Source of the DNA: Dastarcus helophoroides
Taxonomy: Eukaryota; Arthropoda; Insecta; Coleoptera; Bothrideridae
Direction: 5' to 3'
DNA: 64,000 nucleotides
Assembly: GCA_028583605.1 (NCBI GenBank)
Contig: CM053327.1
Coordinates: forward strand, 25,965,629-26,029,628
Below, one piece after another: positions 1-10,540 of this stretch. Each line of letters opens with the position of its first letter. The first letter of the stretch is position 1. The position numbers were made by a program, and so were the translations under genes. Below the pieces are notes generated by a model. It was not told the origin of the DNA. It worked only from the letters and a program-made list of their open reading frames with translations, and did not search any database.

Positions 1-2058
1 TTTTCGTGATTTTCCGACCGGGGTCGGAGTTATTCGGAAAAACAGATATTGGATTCTTAATCAGCGACCCCAAAAACTCCTAGGACGGCGTTTCGATTAA
101 ACATTTTGCTACATACAAGCAATGAGTTTTCCGGGAAAACCAACCACGGATTCGTGATCACCTAAATGCATTTTCAAGGCAATTTGACTTAATTTTCCCA
201 ACTTCAGGAATTTCTTTCCCATTTGGGGGGTTGTTGTCAAGATGAAGGGGAGAAGGAGGGTAGAGCAACTTCGTCTAAGTAGCTTGGGTCATCAAAAATC
301 GAATGTAGAAAGAATTTTGAAAATCTAACTTACTATATTATTTATATCTATTTCCCGGCTTATTGCCTGGATTATATTATCTGAGTCCTATTTTTTTTAA
401 CTTTTTTCTCTTGGGTTTTGGGATATTATCTAGAAATTTTTCTTCATTTCCTCGAAATTTTAACGGTATTTTTTGAAATTCATTTTACTTGTTTGACTTT
501 TACTAATTTTTTTTTGACTTTCTGGATTTCCAATTGTTTCTTTAAATTCATCTTAATCTCGGAACAATATGTAACTCAAAATTCGACGTTTAGTTTCCAA
601 AAATTTCTGCCTTCTCCTAATTTCTACTTTTCCCAAAAATACATTTTTTTTCAAAATTCTAACAAAATTTTAATAAAATGTTATAATTCTCAAAACAATA
701 TTTTTAGAATATTTCGAGAAAACACTTTCTTTTAAATTTCGATTATGTTAAAATTTAAATAAAATAATATTCTGAGAAAAATATTTTTGAATTGGTTTTT
801 GAAAATTTCGACATTTTTAGAAATCCCAGCATTTCTCGAAATATTCTGAAAGGTTTAGATTTTATTTCAAATTCAATGTTCTGACTTTTTTCTGGAAATT
901 CGGCTCTTTTTCGTTATTTAGATTTTAATTTGGAAATTCCCTTATGTTCGTGCAGTTCAGTTTCAGTAAAAGTTATTTAATATACTTAGCAGGAAGATTT
1001 TGTGAACGAAATCGTGTCTACACCCATGAAGGTAAATGTAGCTAAATCACATTATTTTTATACGAAAAATCCACTCTTGCTCTATGCACCATTACTTATG
1101 GTTCATTCTGTATATATCGCCTTATTTTGAAATTTATTCACAAATTTTTGACATTAATCCGTGAGTTTTGTTTTTAAATTGAAATATATTTGATTTTTTA
1201 AACCTAAGATTTTGCCCGAAACTTAATATCTTTCGAAAAAGTCAACATTTTACAAAAAAGCCGATATTTTCAAAATAAAAGTAACAAGTGGAATAATAAA
1301 TTTTGTTAAATTTAACGTATGTATCTAAATGCATGTCACGCCAAGGGCGCTTGTATTTAACGAAATTTGCTAAGATATAAATCTATAATACAAGATTTAA
1401 AATTGTCTTATACAATAATCTTTGCAACCGTTAGGGCTGCATAGTACTGTTGACTGCTGACTTGTCAAAAATTTGGGAAATAAATTCAGCGCCTATTAAA
1501 AAAAAGGACGGCTATTAATGGTAATATTATGTCCAAAAAATGAAATTAAATCAGTTGCAACCGTAGATTCTTGTTAGAACAAAATTCAACAACCAGTACC
1601 AGTATATCAAACTTATCTTAGTGTTTGTATATAAAATTTTTTCAATAAATTTCAACATTTTAAAAATTTATTGTGCGGTAATTGCCCCCGAAATAATTTA
1701 TAACCAGTTAAAGCTCTTCTTTTCGAAACAACCCCTATAAATTTTCATTAGGATATAAGCTTAACAGGTTTTCTGTTTTTGGTCGAGCTCTTGCAAACTT
1801 TATATGCAATTATAAAAAGAGTTCATAATCTTTTACAAGCTTCCAACGTTTTCCAGTGTTTAGTGTAATTATCTGTTAGTGGCTCAAGTACCGGTTCAGC
1901 CGCTGTTAATGTTTTATTCACGTCTAATTAACTAAAAGCTTTTAATTATCAAGACAGCCGAGAGCCAACAAACAAAACCGTAAACACTAGGAAACGTCGT
2001 GTCTTTTGTTATCGGCCTACTCGGACCGTTTGACAAATAGCTCTTTAATGATATGCAG
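1..2058. other. Unassigned AT-rich flank upstream of the receptor start
   Basis: I see no coding exon. About 440-930 carries the T-rich form of the degenerate AAATTTCGAC-type low-complexity repeat that recurs through the window. An imperfect inverted repeat lies at 1845-1998. The stretch could be promoter region or an upstream intron; no convincing core promoter was identified. Confidence 0.5.
1845..1998. repeat. Imperfect inverted repeat, possible small MITE
   Basis: AACGTTTTCCAGTGTTTA at 1845 is mirrored by TAAACACTAGGAAACGT ending at 1997, so the outer ~18 bases pair with two mismatches. Weaker pairing continues inward (GTTAGTGGCTC against GTTTGTTGGCTC). The span is ~154 bp, like a decayed miniature inverted-repeat element, but no clear target duplication was found. 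Confidence 0.35.
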
Positions 2059-2067
2059 TTGTTTCAG
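2059..2067 (+). promoter_or_regulatory. Possible splice acceptor of the 5' leader exon
   Basis: TTGTTTCAG precedes ATATCTGAAG, 42 bases before the receptor ATG. It would let an upstream untranslated exon join here, so the true first exon may lie outside the window. The pyrimidine tract is only moderate and no transcript evidence is available. Alternatively transcription starts nearby and this is chance. Confidence 0.3.
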
Positions 2068-2085
2068 ATATCTGAAGAATTCGCC

Positions 2086-2100
2086 ATGTGCTGGAGATGA
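2086..2100 (+). promoter_or_regulatory. Four-codon upstream ORF in the receptor leader
   Basis: ATG TGC TGG AGA TGA lies 10 bases upstream of the receptor ATG and is in the same frame. GCCATGT is a fair initiation context. If this part is in the mRNA leader, ribosomes would have to re-initiate or leaky-scan to reach the receptor start, which could lower translation. Its effect is inference. Confidence 0.4.
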
Positions 2101-2109
2101 CGTGGAACG

Positions 2110-2158
2110 ATGAAGACTTTGGTTGGGATCATGTGGATCGTCCTAGTGCTCGTGTCAG
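2110..2158 (+). CDS. nAChRalpha: Nicotinic acetylcholine receptor alpha subunit, exon 1 (signal peptide)
   Basis: Sixteen codons plus one base encode MKTLVGIMWIVLVLVS, a short basic start followed by a hydrophobic run, as expected for a secretory signal peptide. The exon ends in CAG|GTGAGT, a strong splice donor, after the first base of a codon. That phase matches the acceptor of the exon at 63226, where the split codon becomes Gly and the chain continues [13 protein letters not shown]. An in-frame TGA at 2098-2100 makes this ATG the first usable start. The product would be a ligand-gated cation channel subunit in neuronal membranes. Alone, the exon is too short to assign; the identification depends on pairing with exon 2. 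Joining them across 61 kb is inference, though large first introns are plausible in insect receptor genes. The subunit number cannot be fixed from these residues. Confidence 0.72.
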
Positions 2159-2164
2159 GTGAGT

Positions 2165-3179
2165 GTCGCCGATATCTTAATAACATGCCAGAGATACCGA
2201 AGGAGCGAACTTTGAGGACCGCTGACCCCTATAATGGGGTAATCGCATGATTCGAAGGTGGAATTCGGTATTATCGGGACAGTTAGATTAGGGTTTTGTG
2301 ACCGAAAATCGTCCCACCGTGGGGATGACAAATAGATTTATGTTATTCTATTTTATTGGCGCGTTTAAGATAAACCAACCCAGTTAGTTGTATAGAGACC
2401 CCCCTATAAAATTAGGATAATAAATTAGGAAATCGTTACCTGTGGAAATTCAGCTACTTCGTTAATAAATTACTGAGAGAGATCTAAATTTCATTATCTC
2501 GAAAAAAAAAAAGGTTAAGAACTTGCGGGCTCAATGTTTCATAAATTATATAGGGACGAATAATGCAAGAGTTTCACGTACATAAAATAATGATAAATGT
2601 TTTCAGGGAAGATAATTATGTTTAGATTTGATCTTAATTTTCCGTTGGTCACTCATGATTTGTTAATATGCAATAAAGATTTCTATCGCGTATTAAGTTA
2701 AAACGCAATCTAGTCATTATTACCATAAACTAAAGATTGATACAAATCATAAATTAGATTTCATTTTGCATGCGAATAAAAACTTAACAATTTGTTTACT
2801 ATTACATAGCGAGTAATTTATTAGTAGGCCACTACTTAGTTCACAAATGTAGCGCTATTGCATTGCAATCGTGTCCTTAGAAATAAAATATCGTTTAGGC
2901 ATAAAATGTCAATATGTGCATCTTTCGAACCACCAAAAAAATTTGGATCTTTTTTATCCACATTTTTTTGGTAATTTGCCTTTGAGAACTTCGAAAAACT
3001 CCAAGCTTTTTCGCATGAAAATCAGCCGATAGCAATAGCGATTAGGGTAGAATAGTTTGATAAGAAATGAATAAAAATGTTATGAACGTTGTTGATAAAA
3101 AGTCTAGTTTTTTAATCGTGTGATGCGGAGGAAATGTTTTCAATGATATAGTATTTTTTACCAAAGAATAATCTTTTCT
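2165..3179. other. Unassigned first kilobase of intron 1
   Basis: AT-rich sequence without coding potential that I can support. No element ends, tandem repeats or RNA genes were recognised. Intronic regulatory sites are possible but cannot be called from sequence alone. Confidence 0.4.
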
Positions 3180-3422
3180 TCTTCATAATCGCTGGTAGGG
3201 TTGACCCATTCTCTTGAAACACTAGAGCACAGGCGGATGGTTGGTGATTTGTCTCTTTTCTGCAAGTACTATAATGGAAGATACTCGCAGGAACTAAAGG
3301 ATTGATCCCACCAAGGGCAAGATTCTTGAGGCATACAAGACAGCAAATTCCTGTGCGGTCCAGCTTGACACAGTGAGAACATCTGTTTAGGGAGACACCT
3401 TTTTCTATAGAACTTTCAAGCT
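3180..3422 (+). pseudogene. LINE family L2, RT C-terminal fragment (upstream half, split by L1)
   Basis: The + strand reads SLETLEHRRMVGDLSLF and, after a stop and frame change, LIPPRARFLRHTRQ. This matches the better copy on the minus strand near 12.1-12.5 kb. It is the region after the reverse transcriptase of a jockey/CR1-like LINE. The fragment stops at FYRTFKL (3422), and its missing continuation is found 5 kb away at 8438, showing that the element between them inserted into this copy. Frames are broken and the piece is not functional. Confidence 0.75.
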
Positions 3423-3499
3423 TTCGCACCTCAAAATTAAAGCATATTGGCTAAGGGAGTAAATCACAAAAGAAAATCTTGGCCCTTCGGATATGGGGA

Positions 3500-4515
3500 T
3501 TAAGGCATCAGACCAGCTGTGTGGCACTCAGAAGAAGAAATGCTAAAAAACCAAACGCCAAACCTCGGCATATAGACGGACACAACGCAGGAGCAATGGC
3601 TACGAAAAAGAAATTTGATTATCGGTAACTGGAACATACAAAGTATCTCAACAAAAAAGAAGTACTATGAAGAGAAATTACAAGATTTAACTTTGACGTG
3701 ATATGTTCATCAGAAACTAAAAAGAAAGGACAAGGAACAGAGAAGTTAAATGGTTATGTACGAGTACACATATGATGCGGAGTAAATAAACACGAAAGAA
3801 GTATAGCAGGAGTTTCTATCATGATTAGAAAGAAAATTGCACAGAATATAAGCGAGGTCAACTATGTTAGTGAAAGAATTGTTAAAATTACTATCAAACG
3901 ATACGGAAGAGACATACGCATAATAGCAATATACGCTCCAACAGAAGACTCTTCCCACCAAGAAAAGGACGAATTCTATTGGTCTCCTAGTGAACAACTA
4001 GAGGAAAGTAGAAGGATACAATATCTCATCTTAGCAGGAGACTTAAATGGAAAAGTGGGTACTAGAAACAATGACGAAGTTGTGGGGAAGTATGGAGATA
4101 CCCAAACAAATAATAACGAAGATAGAGTTATTGAACTATGTACACTGTATGATTTAAAAATAAGCAACACCTTTTTCCAACATAAGAAGATACACCAATA
4201 CACTTGGAAAAGACCTTCTCTAAATCAACAATATAGATTCTTTATGATAACAAGACAAATGAGCACAGAAATAATAATAAATGTAGCTGTTAAGCTAGGT
4301 GCAAGTTGTGGAACAGACCAAAATTTGGTAAGGTCAAAAATCAATTATCCATTCATAAATAAAGAAAAGAAAGAAGATTACACAGGCATAATATACAATA
4401 ATGAGCTGTACCCGGAATATAACATACATCTGTTAAAGAAGGAAGGCTATAGGAACCTATGTAGAAGAAGACTGGAAGAAAATCTAAAGGAAACTCATAC
4501 ACACAAGATAATATA
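3500..4515 (+). pseudogene. L1 endonuclease domain (broken)
   Basis: An open segment from 3821 contains IIAIYAPTEDSSHQEKDEF, then LILAGDLNGKVGTRNNDEVV, then ELCTLYDLKISNTFFQHKK and IHQYTW. These are the hallmarks of the endonuclease/exonuclease/phosphatase fold used by LINEs to nick target DNA: IYAPT, GDLN with its catalytic Asp and Asn, and the NTFF...TW core. Upstream, 3500-3820 keeps related codons but with stops. The expected DYF segment is altered (YRFFMITR), consistent with frame damage. The catalytic C-terminal Asp-His region is partly present (GASCGTDQNLV, where families usually have DH). The domain runs out where the gypsy element was inserted. Confidence 0.8.
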
Positions 4516-4536
4516 GAAGGTCGAACATGAAAGAAT

Positions 4537-4644
4537 TGTTACGTGTGTTATCGGTTCGAATTGATTATTAACACGTGAATTGAATAATACCCACTTTATT
4601 TTCAAACTCAGCTGGGAACACTATAACTGATAACGCACGTAACA
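4537..4644. repeat. Rearranged 5' LTR remnant of the gypsy element
   Basis: 4537-4630 matches the reverse complement of the LTR's 3' end (it starts TGTTACG and includes the ACCCACTTTATT block seen in the minus-strand solo LTR at 42941). It is followed by TAACGCACGTAACA at 4631-4644, a sense-orientation LTR end that abuts the primer binding site. So the 5' LTR is mostly replaced by an inverted LTR end. Confidence 0.75.
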
Positions 4645-4646
4645 TC

Positions 4647-4663
4647 TGGTGTCAGAAGTGGGA
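4647..4663 (+). promoter_or_regulatory. Primer binding site of the gypsy element
   Basis: TGGTGTCAGAAGTGGGA starts two bases after the LTR end CGTAACA. This is the usual primer-binding motif of many insect gypsy-group elements, where a tRNA 3' end primes minus-strand DNA synthesis. The exact tRNA cannot be verified here. Confidence 0.75.
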
Positions 4664-5960
4664 TGGACTGTTGAAGGTCTTCGGGAGCTAAAGAAGAGCG
4701 ACGCTGATATCAGACCCATATTGGAATGAAAGAAGCTGGAGATAGATCGGAATGGCAAGAGGTTTCCGACAGAAGTCCAGCTCCTCAGAATTTGTGGGCT
4801 CAATGGAAATCCCTCCAGGTAGAGGACTAGGTGCTGAAGAGGGCATGGGAAAGCGTGTCAACTTACAGTTGGTCGGCCTCAGGGGAAGATTCCACATGTC
4901 TTGTGGGAGGTACACAATGGGACCTCTGGTGGACATTTAAGGATGAACAAGACCCTGGAGAAAGTTCGCAAACGGTTCTATTGGGTTAATTGCAGGGGGG
5001 ACGTCGAGCAGTGGTATCGGAAATGTGTCACCTGCGCTGCATTCAAGGGTCCCCGTACAAGAACCAAAGGGGCCCTGAAGCAGTATAATGTGGGAGCTCC
5101 GTTTGAAAGAATTGCAATCGATGTGACAGGGCCATTTCCAACATCAGACCATGCGAACAAGTACGTCTCGGTAGCCATGAATTATTTCAGTAAATGGCCG
5201 GAAGCTTACGCGCTCCCGAACCAGGAAGCTATCACAGTCGCAAGGGTTCTTGTGGACAACTTCATCTGTCGATTTGGTGTTCCGTTGGAACTACATTAGG
5301 ACCAAGGAAGGAACTTCGAATCGGGGGTTTTTCAAGAGGTGGTGCCGTCTTCTTGGAATAAAGAAAACTCGAACGACACCTCTTCATCCACTGTCTGATG
5401 GAGTGGTGGACAGATTTAATAAAACCTTGGAAGAACATTTTTCGAAGGTCGTTTCCAAGCATCAAACAGATTGGGACCGACATCTACCATTGTTTCTAAT
5501 GGCCTGTCGCGCGGCAACTCATGAAGCAACAGGTCAGACTCCGGCAAAAGTGATCTTCGGGAGGGAACTACGGCTTCCGTGTGACTTGTGGTTTGGATCA
5601 CCAAGAGAGACCCCCAGAGAGACGGTGGGTTTGGTAGACGACTTGAGGGAAGCGATATTGCAAACGCATGCCCTGGTGCGGACGAAGATCAATTTGGCGA
5701 CGGACCGGATGAAGAGCAGGTATAACGTGAAAGCCAACCATGGTGGTTTCAGTGAGGGCAAATTGGTATGGCTATACAACCCTCAGCGAAAGAAAGGAGT
5801 TTCGCCGAAGTTTACGCCATTTTGGAAAGGGCTGTACAAAGTGCTGAAAAGGATCAACGACTTGGTATACAGGATCCAGCGTAGCCCCAGGAGTAAAATG
5901 AAAGTGGTACACCTGAACAGACTGTGCAAATATAGTGGCGAAGTGACTGATTGGAACTGA
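4664..5960 (+). pseudogene. Gypsy pol remnant: integrase (broken)
   Basis: The reading is open in pieces (4901-5299 and 5250-5960). Visible are the zinc-binding H-H-C-C region (HNGTSGGH, then CRGDVEQWYRKCVTC), the catalytic core with AIDVTGPFP and later a DQGRNFES equivalent, and a C-terminal chromatin/DNA-binding region ending VVHLNRLCKYSGEVTDWN. Integrase joins element DNA to the host chromosome. Breaks: a TAG at 5296-5298 just before the second catalytic Asp, and a one-base insertion near 5340 that shifts frame. 4664-4890 is the end of the RNase H side with stops. Everything upstream in pol is deleted. The termini could only have been used with enzymes supplied by another copy. Confidence 0.88.
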
Positions 5961-5977
5961 TCGGGACGATCATTCTT

Positions 5978-5990
5978 AAGGGGGAGGCAG
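5978..5990 (+). promoter_or_regulatory. Polypurine tract of the gypsy element
   Basis: AAGGGGGAGGCAG directly precedes the 3' LTR start TGTAACG. In LTR retrotransposons this tract resists RNase H and primes plus-strand synthesis; position and composition fit. Confidence 0.75.
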
Positions 5991-6354
5991 TGTAACGCAA
6001 TGTAAATAGATAGAATAGAATTTAGTGCGTAAGAAAAGTTTCTAGAAAGATCTGATAAGGGGAAAGCGGCCGCGATAACGAAATAAAGGGCAGATAAGCG
6101 TTTCAGAAATTTCGGCAAACGATAAGCCTTATCTGCGTAATTTTTCTGGAACCCGGGAGCCAAAACTATATAAGGCGGTCAGCTTTCCCTCGAGTAAGTC
6201 AATTAGAGTCAGTCTAGTTAGTGAGTTAGTAGAAGTCAATAATAAGTGAGTTAATTGTTCAGTTGTGGTGATTCCGAGTTAAGTTTAACAATAAAGTAGG
6301 TACTATTCAGCACGTGTTTAATAATGAATTCAAACCACAAGTAAGCCCGTAACA
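5991..6354 (+). repeat. 3' LTR of the gypsy element
   Basis: A 364-bp LTR running TGTAACG...CGTAACA. It contains GCGGCCGCGATAACG, a TATATAAGGCGG promoter-like box near 6168, and an AATAAA-like AACAATAAAGTAGG before the end. Three relatives elsewhere in the window support the boundaries. Confidence 0.9.
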
Positions 6355-6358
6355 GAAT

Positions 6359-8400
6359 TATAAAAGCAATACACCAAGCCTTAAAGGAACCTCTTGGATT
6401 AAAGGAGAAAAGAAATAAAAAGGAAAGTAACAATAAATGGATGTTAGAAGAATTAGAGATAGTTAGTACAAGAAAAGAATAAAGCATACAAAACTAGCTA
6501 AGCCAACGAACTCAGAGGAATAGAGGAATAAAAAAATTCAAAGGGAGATGAGAAGACGTATAAAAGCAGACAAGAATTTCTGATGGAAATGTAAATGTGC
6601 TGAAACAAAAAGCATTTTGCTTAGGAGGATCTCAATCAACGGAAGCGCGGAAATGTTTCAAATCAATGAAAACTACCAGAACTGAAAAAAAATATGGAAA
6701 CCCAATAAGTATGAGGAAATGGACAACATACTATGAATCATTATCAAGAAAAATGTAAAGAACTTAGGGCTGATGTACAACAAGAAGAGGGAAGAAACAG
6801 AGATGAAAATCTAAGGGTTCCAAGGCAGGAAGTTACTCAAGCCCTAAAAGATATGAAGAACAACAAAGCTCCAGGACCGGAAGGAATTATGACCAAAATG
6901 CTTAAATATGGTGGAAACATCCTGTGGGATCAAATTACTAATTTAATGAATATGTGCTTTGGACTGACTACCGCATGCATGGAAGACGGCATGCTTAGTT
7001 TAAATATTTAAAAAAGGATAAGGCTCGGAACCTAAAAATTATAGGGGACTAACTTGTTAATAGCATTGTTGAGCAGATTATTTGGTAGAGCCATTTTTCT
7101 GAAAATATAGGACACATAATAAATGAAGATCAGAGTGGATTTAGAGCTGTCCTGGTCATGTGTGAATAATTTATTTATAATACAACAAATTGCAGAAAAG
7201 AGAAACGAATATTTCGAAGAAACCCATTTAACGCTCATAGATCTTGAAAAAACTTATGACTCAATTCCCAGGATGAAATTATGGGATGCACTAGAATTGG
7301 CGGCTATGGCTCGCGAATAATTAGAACAGTTAAGGAATTCTATAAAGGCAACAACGCATATATGAAGAATGGAAAGGCACTATCACCTGCGATTGAACCA
7401 ACCAAAGGATTACGCCAAGGATGCTCTCTTTCTCCTTCATTGTTTAACATATATTTAGAAATAGCACAAAAAAGTGGAAACGCAGATGTAAACAAATGGG
7501 TATTCTAGTGGAATGATGAGTTTCTCTTCAACATTAACTTTGCCGATGATCAAATGTTAAGAGCCCAAGATGCTTATGACTTGGAGTTCATGCACAGAAG
7601 ATTATACAACACTTACAGTGAATCAATATTAATACTGATAAAACTGAATAGCTAGTTTATTCTTCATGGTAGTCGCCATTTCAAAAATTGTTTAGAAAAT
7701 TGTCAACAAACCATAAAAATTTAAATATTTCCAAACTGGGCCGAAGAAATGTTAAATAAATTAAAAAAAACTGAATAGCTAGTATTCAATTTGGACACTA
7801 AATTTCAAATCATGGCTAATGACAACTCAATCATTAAACAAGTAGAAAAAACTAGATACTTATGAGTTACCATTCAATAAAGAAAGGGAAGGACATGCAG
7901 AAATTTAAAACCGAATAGAAGATAAGTAGAAAGAGCTTAAGAGCATTCAACCCAGTATGGTGCGATAAAAACATATCTAAGCAAACAAAATTTCGAATGG
8001 GTAAAACGCTACTGGAACCAGTACTACTGTAGGGAAGTGAAATTTGGACCCTAAATGCGGAGTGGAAGAGAAGGCTCAACATCATTGAGATGGATTATCT
8101 AAGAAGAAGCTCTAGGATATAACGATTAGAAAGAAAAAGGAACGAAGACATTCGAAATATACAAGGGAAACCATAGTCGATAGAGTAGAAAAAAAATGGT
8201 TAAAAGGGTTTGGACACGTACTTCGAATAAATGAACAAAGGTGGCCACACGGAATGCTTAAATGGAAACACACAGGAAAAGAAGAAGGGGACGTTCGAGA
8301 CGATCATGGAAAGAAGGAATGAGGAAAGCCATGGAAAGCACACGGTTAGAAGACGAAGATGCACAAAATAGAAGTAGATAGCGTTTAGGTGTACCTAATG
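6359..8400 (+). pseudogene. L1 reverse transcriptase (broken)
   Basis: The continuation of LINE L1 after the gypsy insertion. Fragments include PRQEVTQALKDMKNNKAPGP near 6830 (the usual LINE RT start), LIDLEKTYDSIPR near 7235, IEPTKGLRQGCSLSPSLFNI near 7400, and NINFADDQM near 7530-7555 containing the catalytic ADD. Later LLEPVLL..SEIWTLNAEWK and a C-terminal basic segment with RRGRSRRSWKEGMRKAMES follow before ~8370. The enzyme would copy the element RNA at a nicked target. At least a dozen stops and frame changes and the short insertion at 7657 make it non-functional. Confidence 0.85.
7642..7783. mobile_element. Short insertion (~112 bp) with 15-bp target duplication inside L1
   Basis: AACTGAATAGCTAGT occurs at 7642-7656 and again at 7769-7783, bracketing 112 bp that interrupts the LINE RT. 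The insert ends in an A-rich run (TTAAATAAATTAAAAAA). Long target duplication plus A-rich 3' end is the mark of target-primed retrotransposition, so this is a SINE or a 5'-truncated LINE tail. No tRNA-like head is visible. Confidence 0.7.
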
Positions 8401-8437
8401 GTAATCCAAATATAATTTGTTTTAAAACCCTTAAAAA

Positions 8438-8600
8438 AAGCTATGAAACTCGTTACCGAAAGGAATTTTCCCCAAAAATTACAACCTATCCTTGTTTAAG
8501 AAGGCGATTCATCGCCATTTATCCTTGTTTTCGTATCCTACTGGCTGTGCTTTGAAGCCACAATGGGGTTACCTTTGCGAGTGGATTAAAATTGAGTATA
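8438..8600 (+). pseudogene. LINE family L2, C-terminal fragment (downstream half)
   Basis: The + strand reads NSLPKGIFPKNYNLSLFKK and ends near LCEWIK, matching the last part of the minus-strand L2 copy at 12106-12240. It picks up where the fragment ending at 3422 stops. The Trp codon after KL has become TGA. Confidence 0.75.
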
Positions 8601-9940
8601 ACTTTAAGCCACAGTACCTTGAAAAGTGTTAGAGTTATGTCAGGAAATTCTGCTATTAGGACATTTTTCATAAAACAAACCAACAACAAATGCGTAATAT
8701 GATCTCAAATCAAATAATTCACATTAATTTTGCCGAAGCGTCGTTATTTCCTTTTCCTTTAACGTCCATTTATTTTTTAGAATTCGTATTAGGAATATGA
8801 CTTAGTTGAGCCTATCTCCCCAGACTAATCCTTTAATTTTTTATGACCTTGAATATACTTAAGTCGTAAGTCGTAATACGTAAGTCGCTCTAGCAGCATT
8901 AGCGATATAGAAATCATAAAATAAGGAGGTAGACATAAGTCCGTTAAGCCTTTCAGCTCGTCTTTTCCATAGTTCCTCATAGTTTAAAGCAAAACCTCAA
9001 TAAAAAGCCTTTCATACTTTACGTTATCTCTAAGATGGAACGTGGAGAGGGTTTAACTATCTTATCCAGAATACAGGATCAAGATTGATTAACCACTTTT
9101 CGCTGCTTTCAGTATTTTATCTTCAATATAAGCTGTTATTGACCTACAATGATAAAACGAAGAGGCGATGGCGAGATTAAAATGGATTTCCTCGATTTAA
9201 ATGCGTAATATATCAGTAAAACATTTTAATGGAGCGAATGTAAGAGATGATAGAGGTCGACTTAACCCAGAAGGAACTTTTGTCTGAGCATTCGCCAGTT
9301 ATTGTTCACTTCTCGAAATACGCTTACTTGACTTCGACAAACTACTGAAACCGCTAATTCCATTTGCCATTTATCACAAAATAAATACCCATTTCCCCAT
9401 GCTTTTACGCGATCTTCAGTTGAACAAGATATGTTACTTTATAAAGTTCGATAAAAGCTTGGTATGTTCAGTAGTCCATTAGTTATCTCAGACTTACTAT
9501 ACAGCGCTTCGTAATTGAAATTGTTGGTTTAATCCATACATTTATATTAATATGTGAACATCGGAAATTATTGTAGATTTTTATAGTATTTATTGTGAAG
9601 AAATGGGAATAAAACTTACATTATTTGAAAGGTAGGGGCAACTGGGGACTGTTGATTCCACTTTTTTCTAGCACCTACATCTTTTAATTAATGAATCTAA
9701 ATTTTCTAACGTTACACTTTTAGACCAGCATTCAGTTTATCAGTCCATTATGCAATAATTTAAATAATTCCATTAGTTTAAAACATTTTGAAGAAAAATT
9801 AGAAATATGGAAAAGGATCAAGTCTTCTTTATTCAGGGATACTTGCTCCCAGTCTGCAGCAGAACTGATTTCAGGAAAACAAATATATTTGAGGTAATAA
9901 ATTATCTGTGATAGGTGTTTTCATATAAAAAGAGTCTGCT
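8601..9940. other. Unassigned intronic sequence
   Basis: No coding similarity recognised. A short direct repetition of AAGTCGTAA-type units lies at about 8861-8887. Otherwise nothing I can support. Confidence 0.4.
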
Positions 9941-9943
9941 TTA

Positions 9944-10435
9944 GTGTTTAATATTTTATTTATTATTACTAGAGGCCGCATTATATGCAACATAAAAAGT
10001 TTAAAATATGCATCCAAATTGCTTAAAACATGGATAAGAAGTGTCAAAATATGTAAATTTACAGTTTACACTTTTTTTAAAGTGGAGCAAACGGATAAGT
10101 CCGGAATTTACCAAATTTCATGTAGGGATTGTCCTCAAAAGTATGTCGAGCAAACTAGACGATCTCTTAAAATCCGACTGAAGGAGCATTTGGCTCATTT
10201 GAGGTATGGAAGAATTGAGACAAGGAAGAATTGAACAAGTGTGGCTAGACATGCTCTTAAATTAGATTATAGGATAGATAATAACATTAAATTGTTAAGA
10301 GTAGTAAATAAGAATTATATGTTAAATGCATGTGAAAGCTTAGCCATTCATAAGGCTGGATACAACCTTATGAATGGTTGCGCTGGGCCTTTACGTCATT
10401 CATTTCTGTTAAAAATAGTTAAGGTTGATAGATAA
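9944..10435 (+). pseudogene. Penelope-like element A: GIY-YIG endonuclease end (broken)
   Basis: The reading contains SGIYQISCRDCPQKYVEQTR then SLKIRLKEHLAHLR, and after a stop and frame change ARHALKLDYRID ... NNIKLLRVVNKNYMLNACES and ends KIVKVDR. GIY followed by KYVEQT is the GIY-YIG nuclease signature, with Val and Glu replacing the usual Ile and Gly; the Arg-rich helix follows. In Penelope-like retroelements this domain is fused behind the reverse transcriptase and nicks target DNA. No RT is visible upstream, so the copy is 5'-truncated. A hammerhead-like motif lies 110 bases downstream. Confidence 0.82.
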
Positions 10436-10540
10436 GGAATTGTGACACTACGACGTGTATGCGCCTTCGGATGCGGTCGATCATGCACGAAGTGAATAAT
10501 ATTAATATATAAGGGTAAATTTTAAGATTAGGTGTTAATA

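Larger units (their letters stand above)
4537..6354 (+). mobile_element. Internally deleted Ty3/gypsy element with 4-bp target duplication
   Basis: GAAT at 4533-4536 and GAAT at 6355-6358 flank the element exactly. From left to right there is an inverted LTR-end fragment, a short sense LTR end, a primer binding site, the end of pol with integrase, a purine tract and a complete 3' LTR. gag, protease and nearly all of reverse transcriptase are missing, so it is shorter than 2 kb against the usual 5-8 kb. Solo copies of the same LTR occur at 24256, 42941 and 46473. It sits inside LINE L1 and is younger than it. Confidence 0.88.
3423..8437 (+). mobile_element. LINE family L1 (endonuclease plus reverse transcriptase, RTE-like), nested in L2
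   Basis: A non-LTR retrotransposon with an apurinic-type endonuclease at ~3.5-4.5 kb and a reverse transcriptase at ~6.4-8.4 kb, interrupted by a gypsy-type element at 4537-6354. The two halves of LINE L2 abut it on each side, and AAGCT occurs at both junctions (3418-3422 and 8438-8442), a likely short target duplication. The endonuclease resembles the craniofacial-development-protein-2-like type common in RTE-like LINEs; the clade call is tentative. Many stops and frameshifts make it inactive. Confidence 0.75.

Noticed and set aside
418..735. 105-codon ORF of Phe/Leu/Asn-rich composition
   Set aside because: Product of T-rich low-complexity DNA; no recognisable motif.
3112..3429. 105-codon minus ORF
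   Set aside because: Shadow of the + strand LINE L2 fragment, whose residues (SLETLEHRRMVGDLSLF) are recognisable in the other strand.
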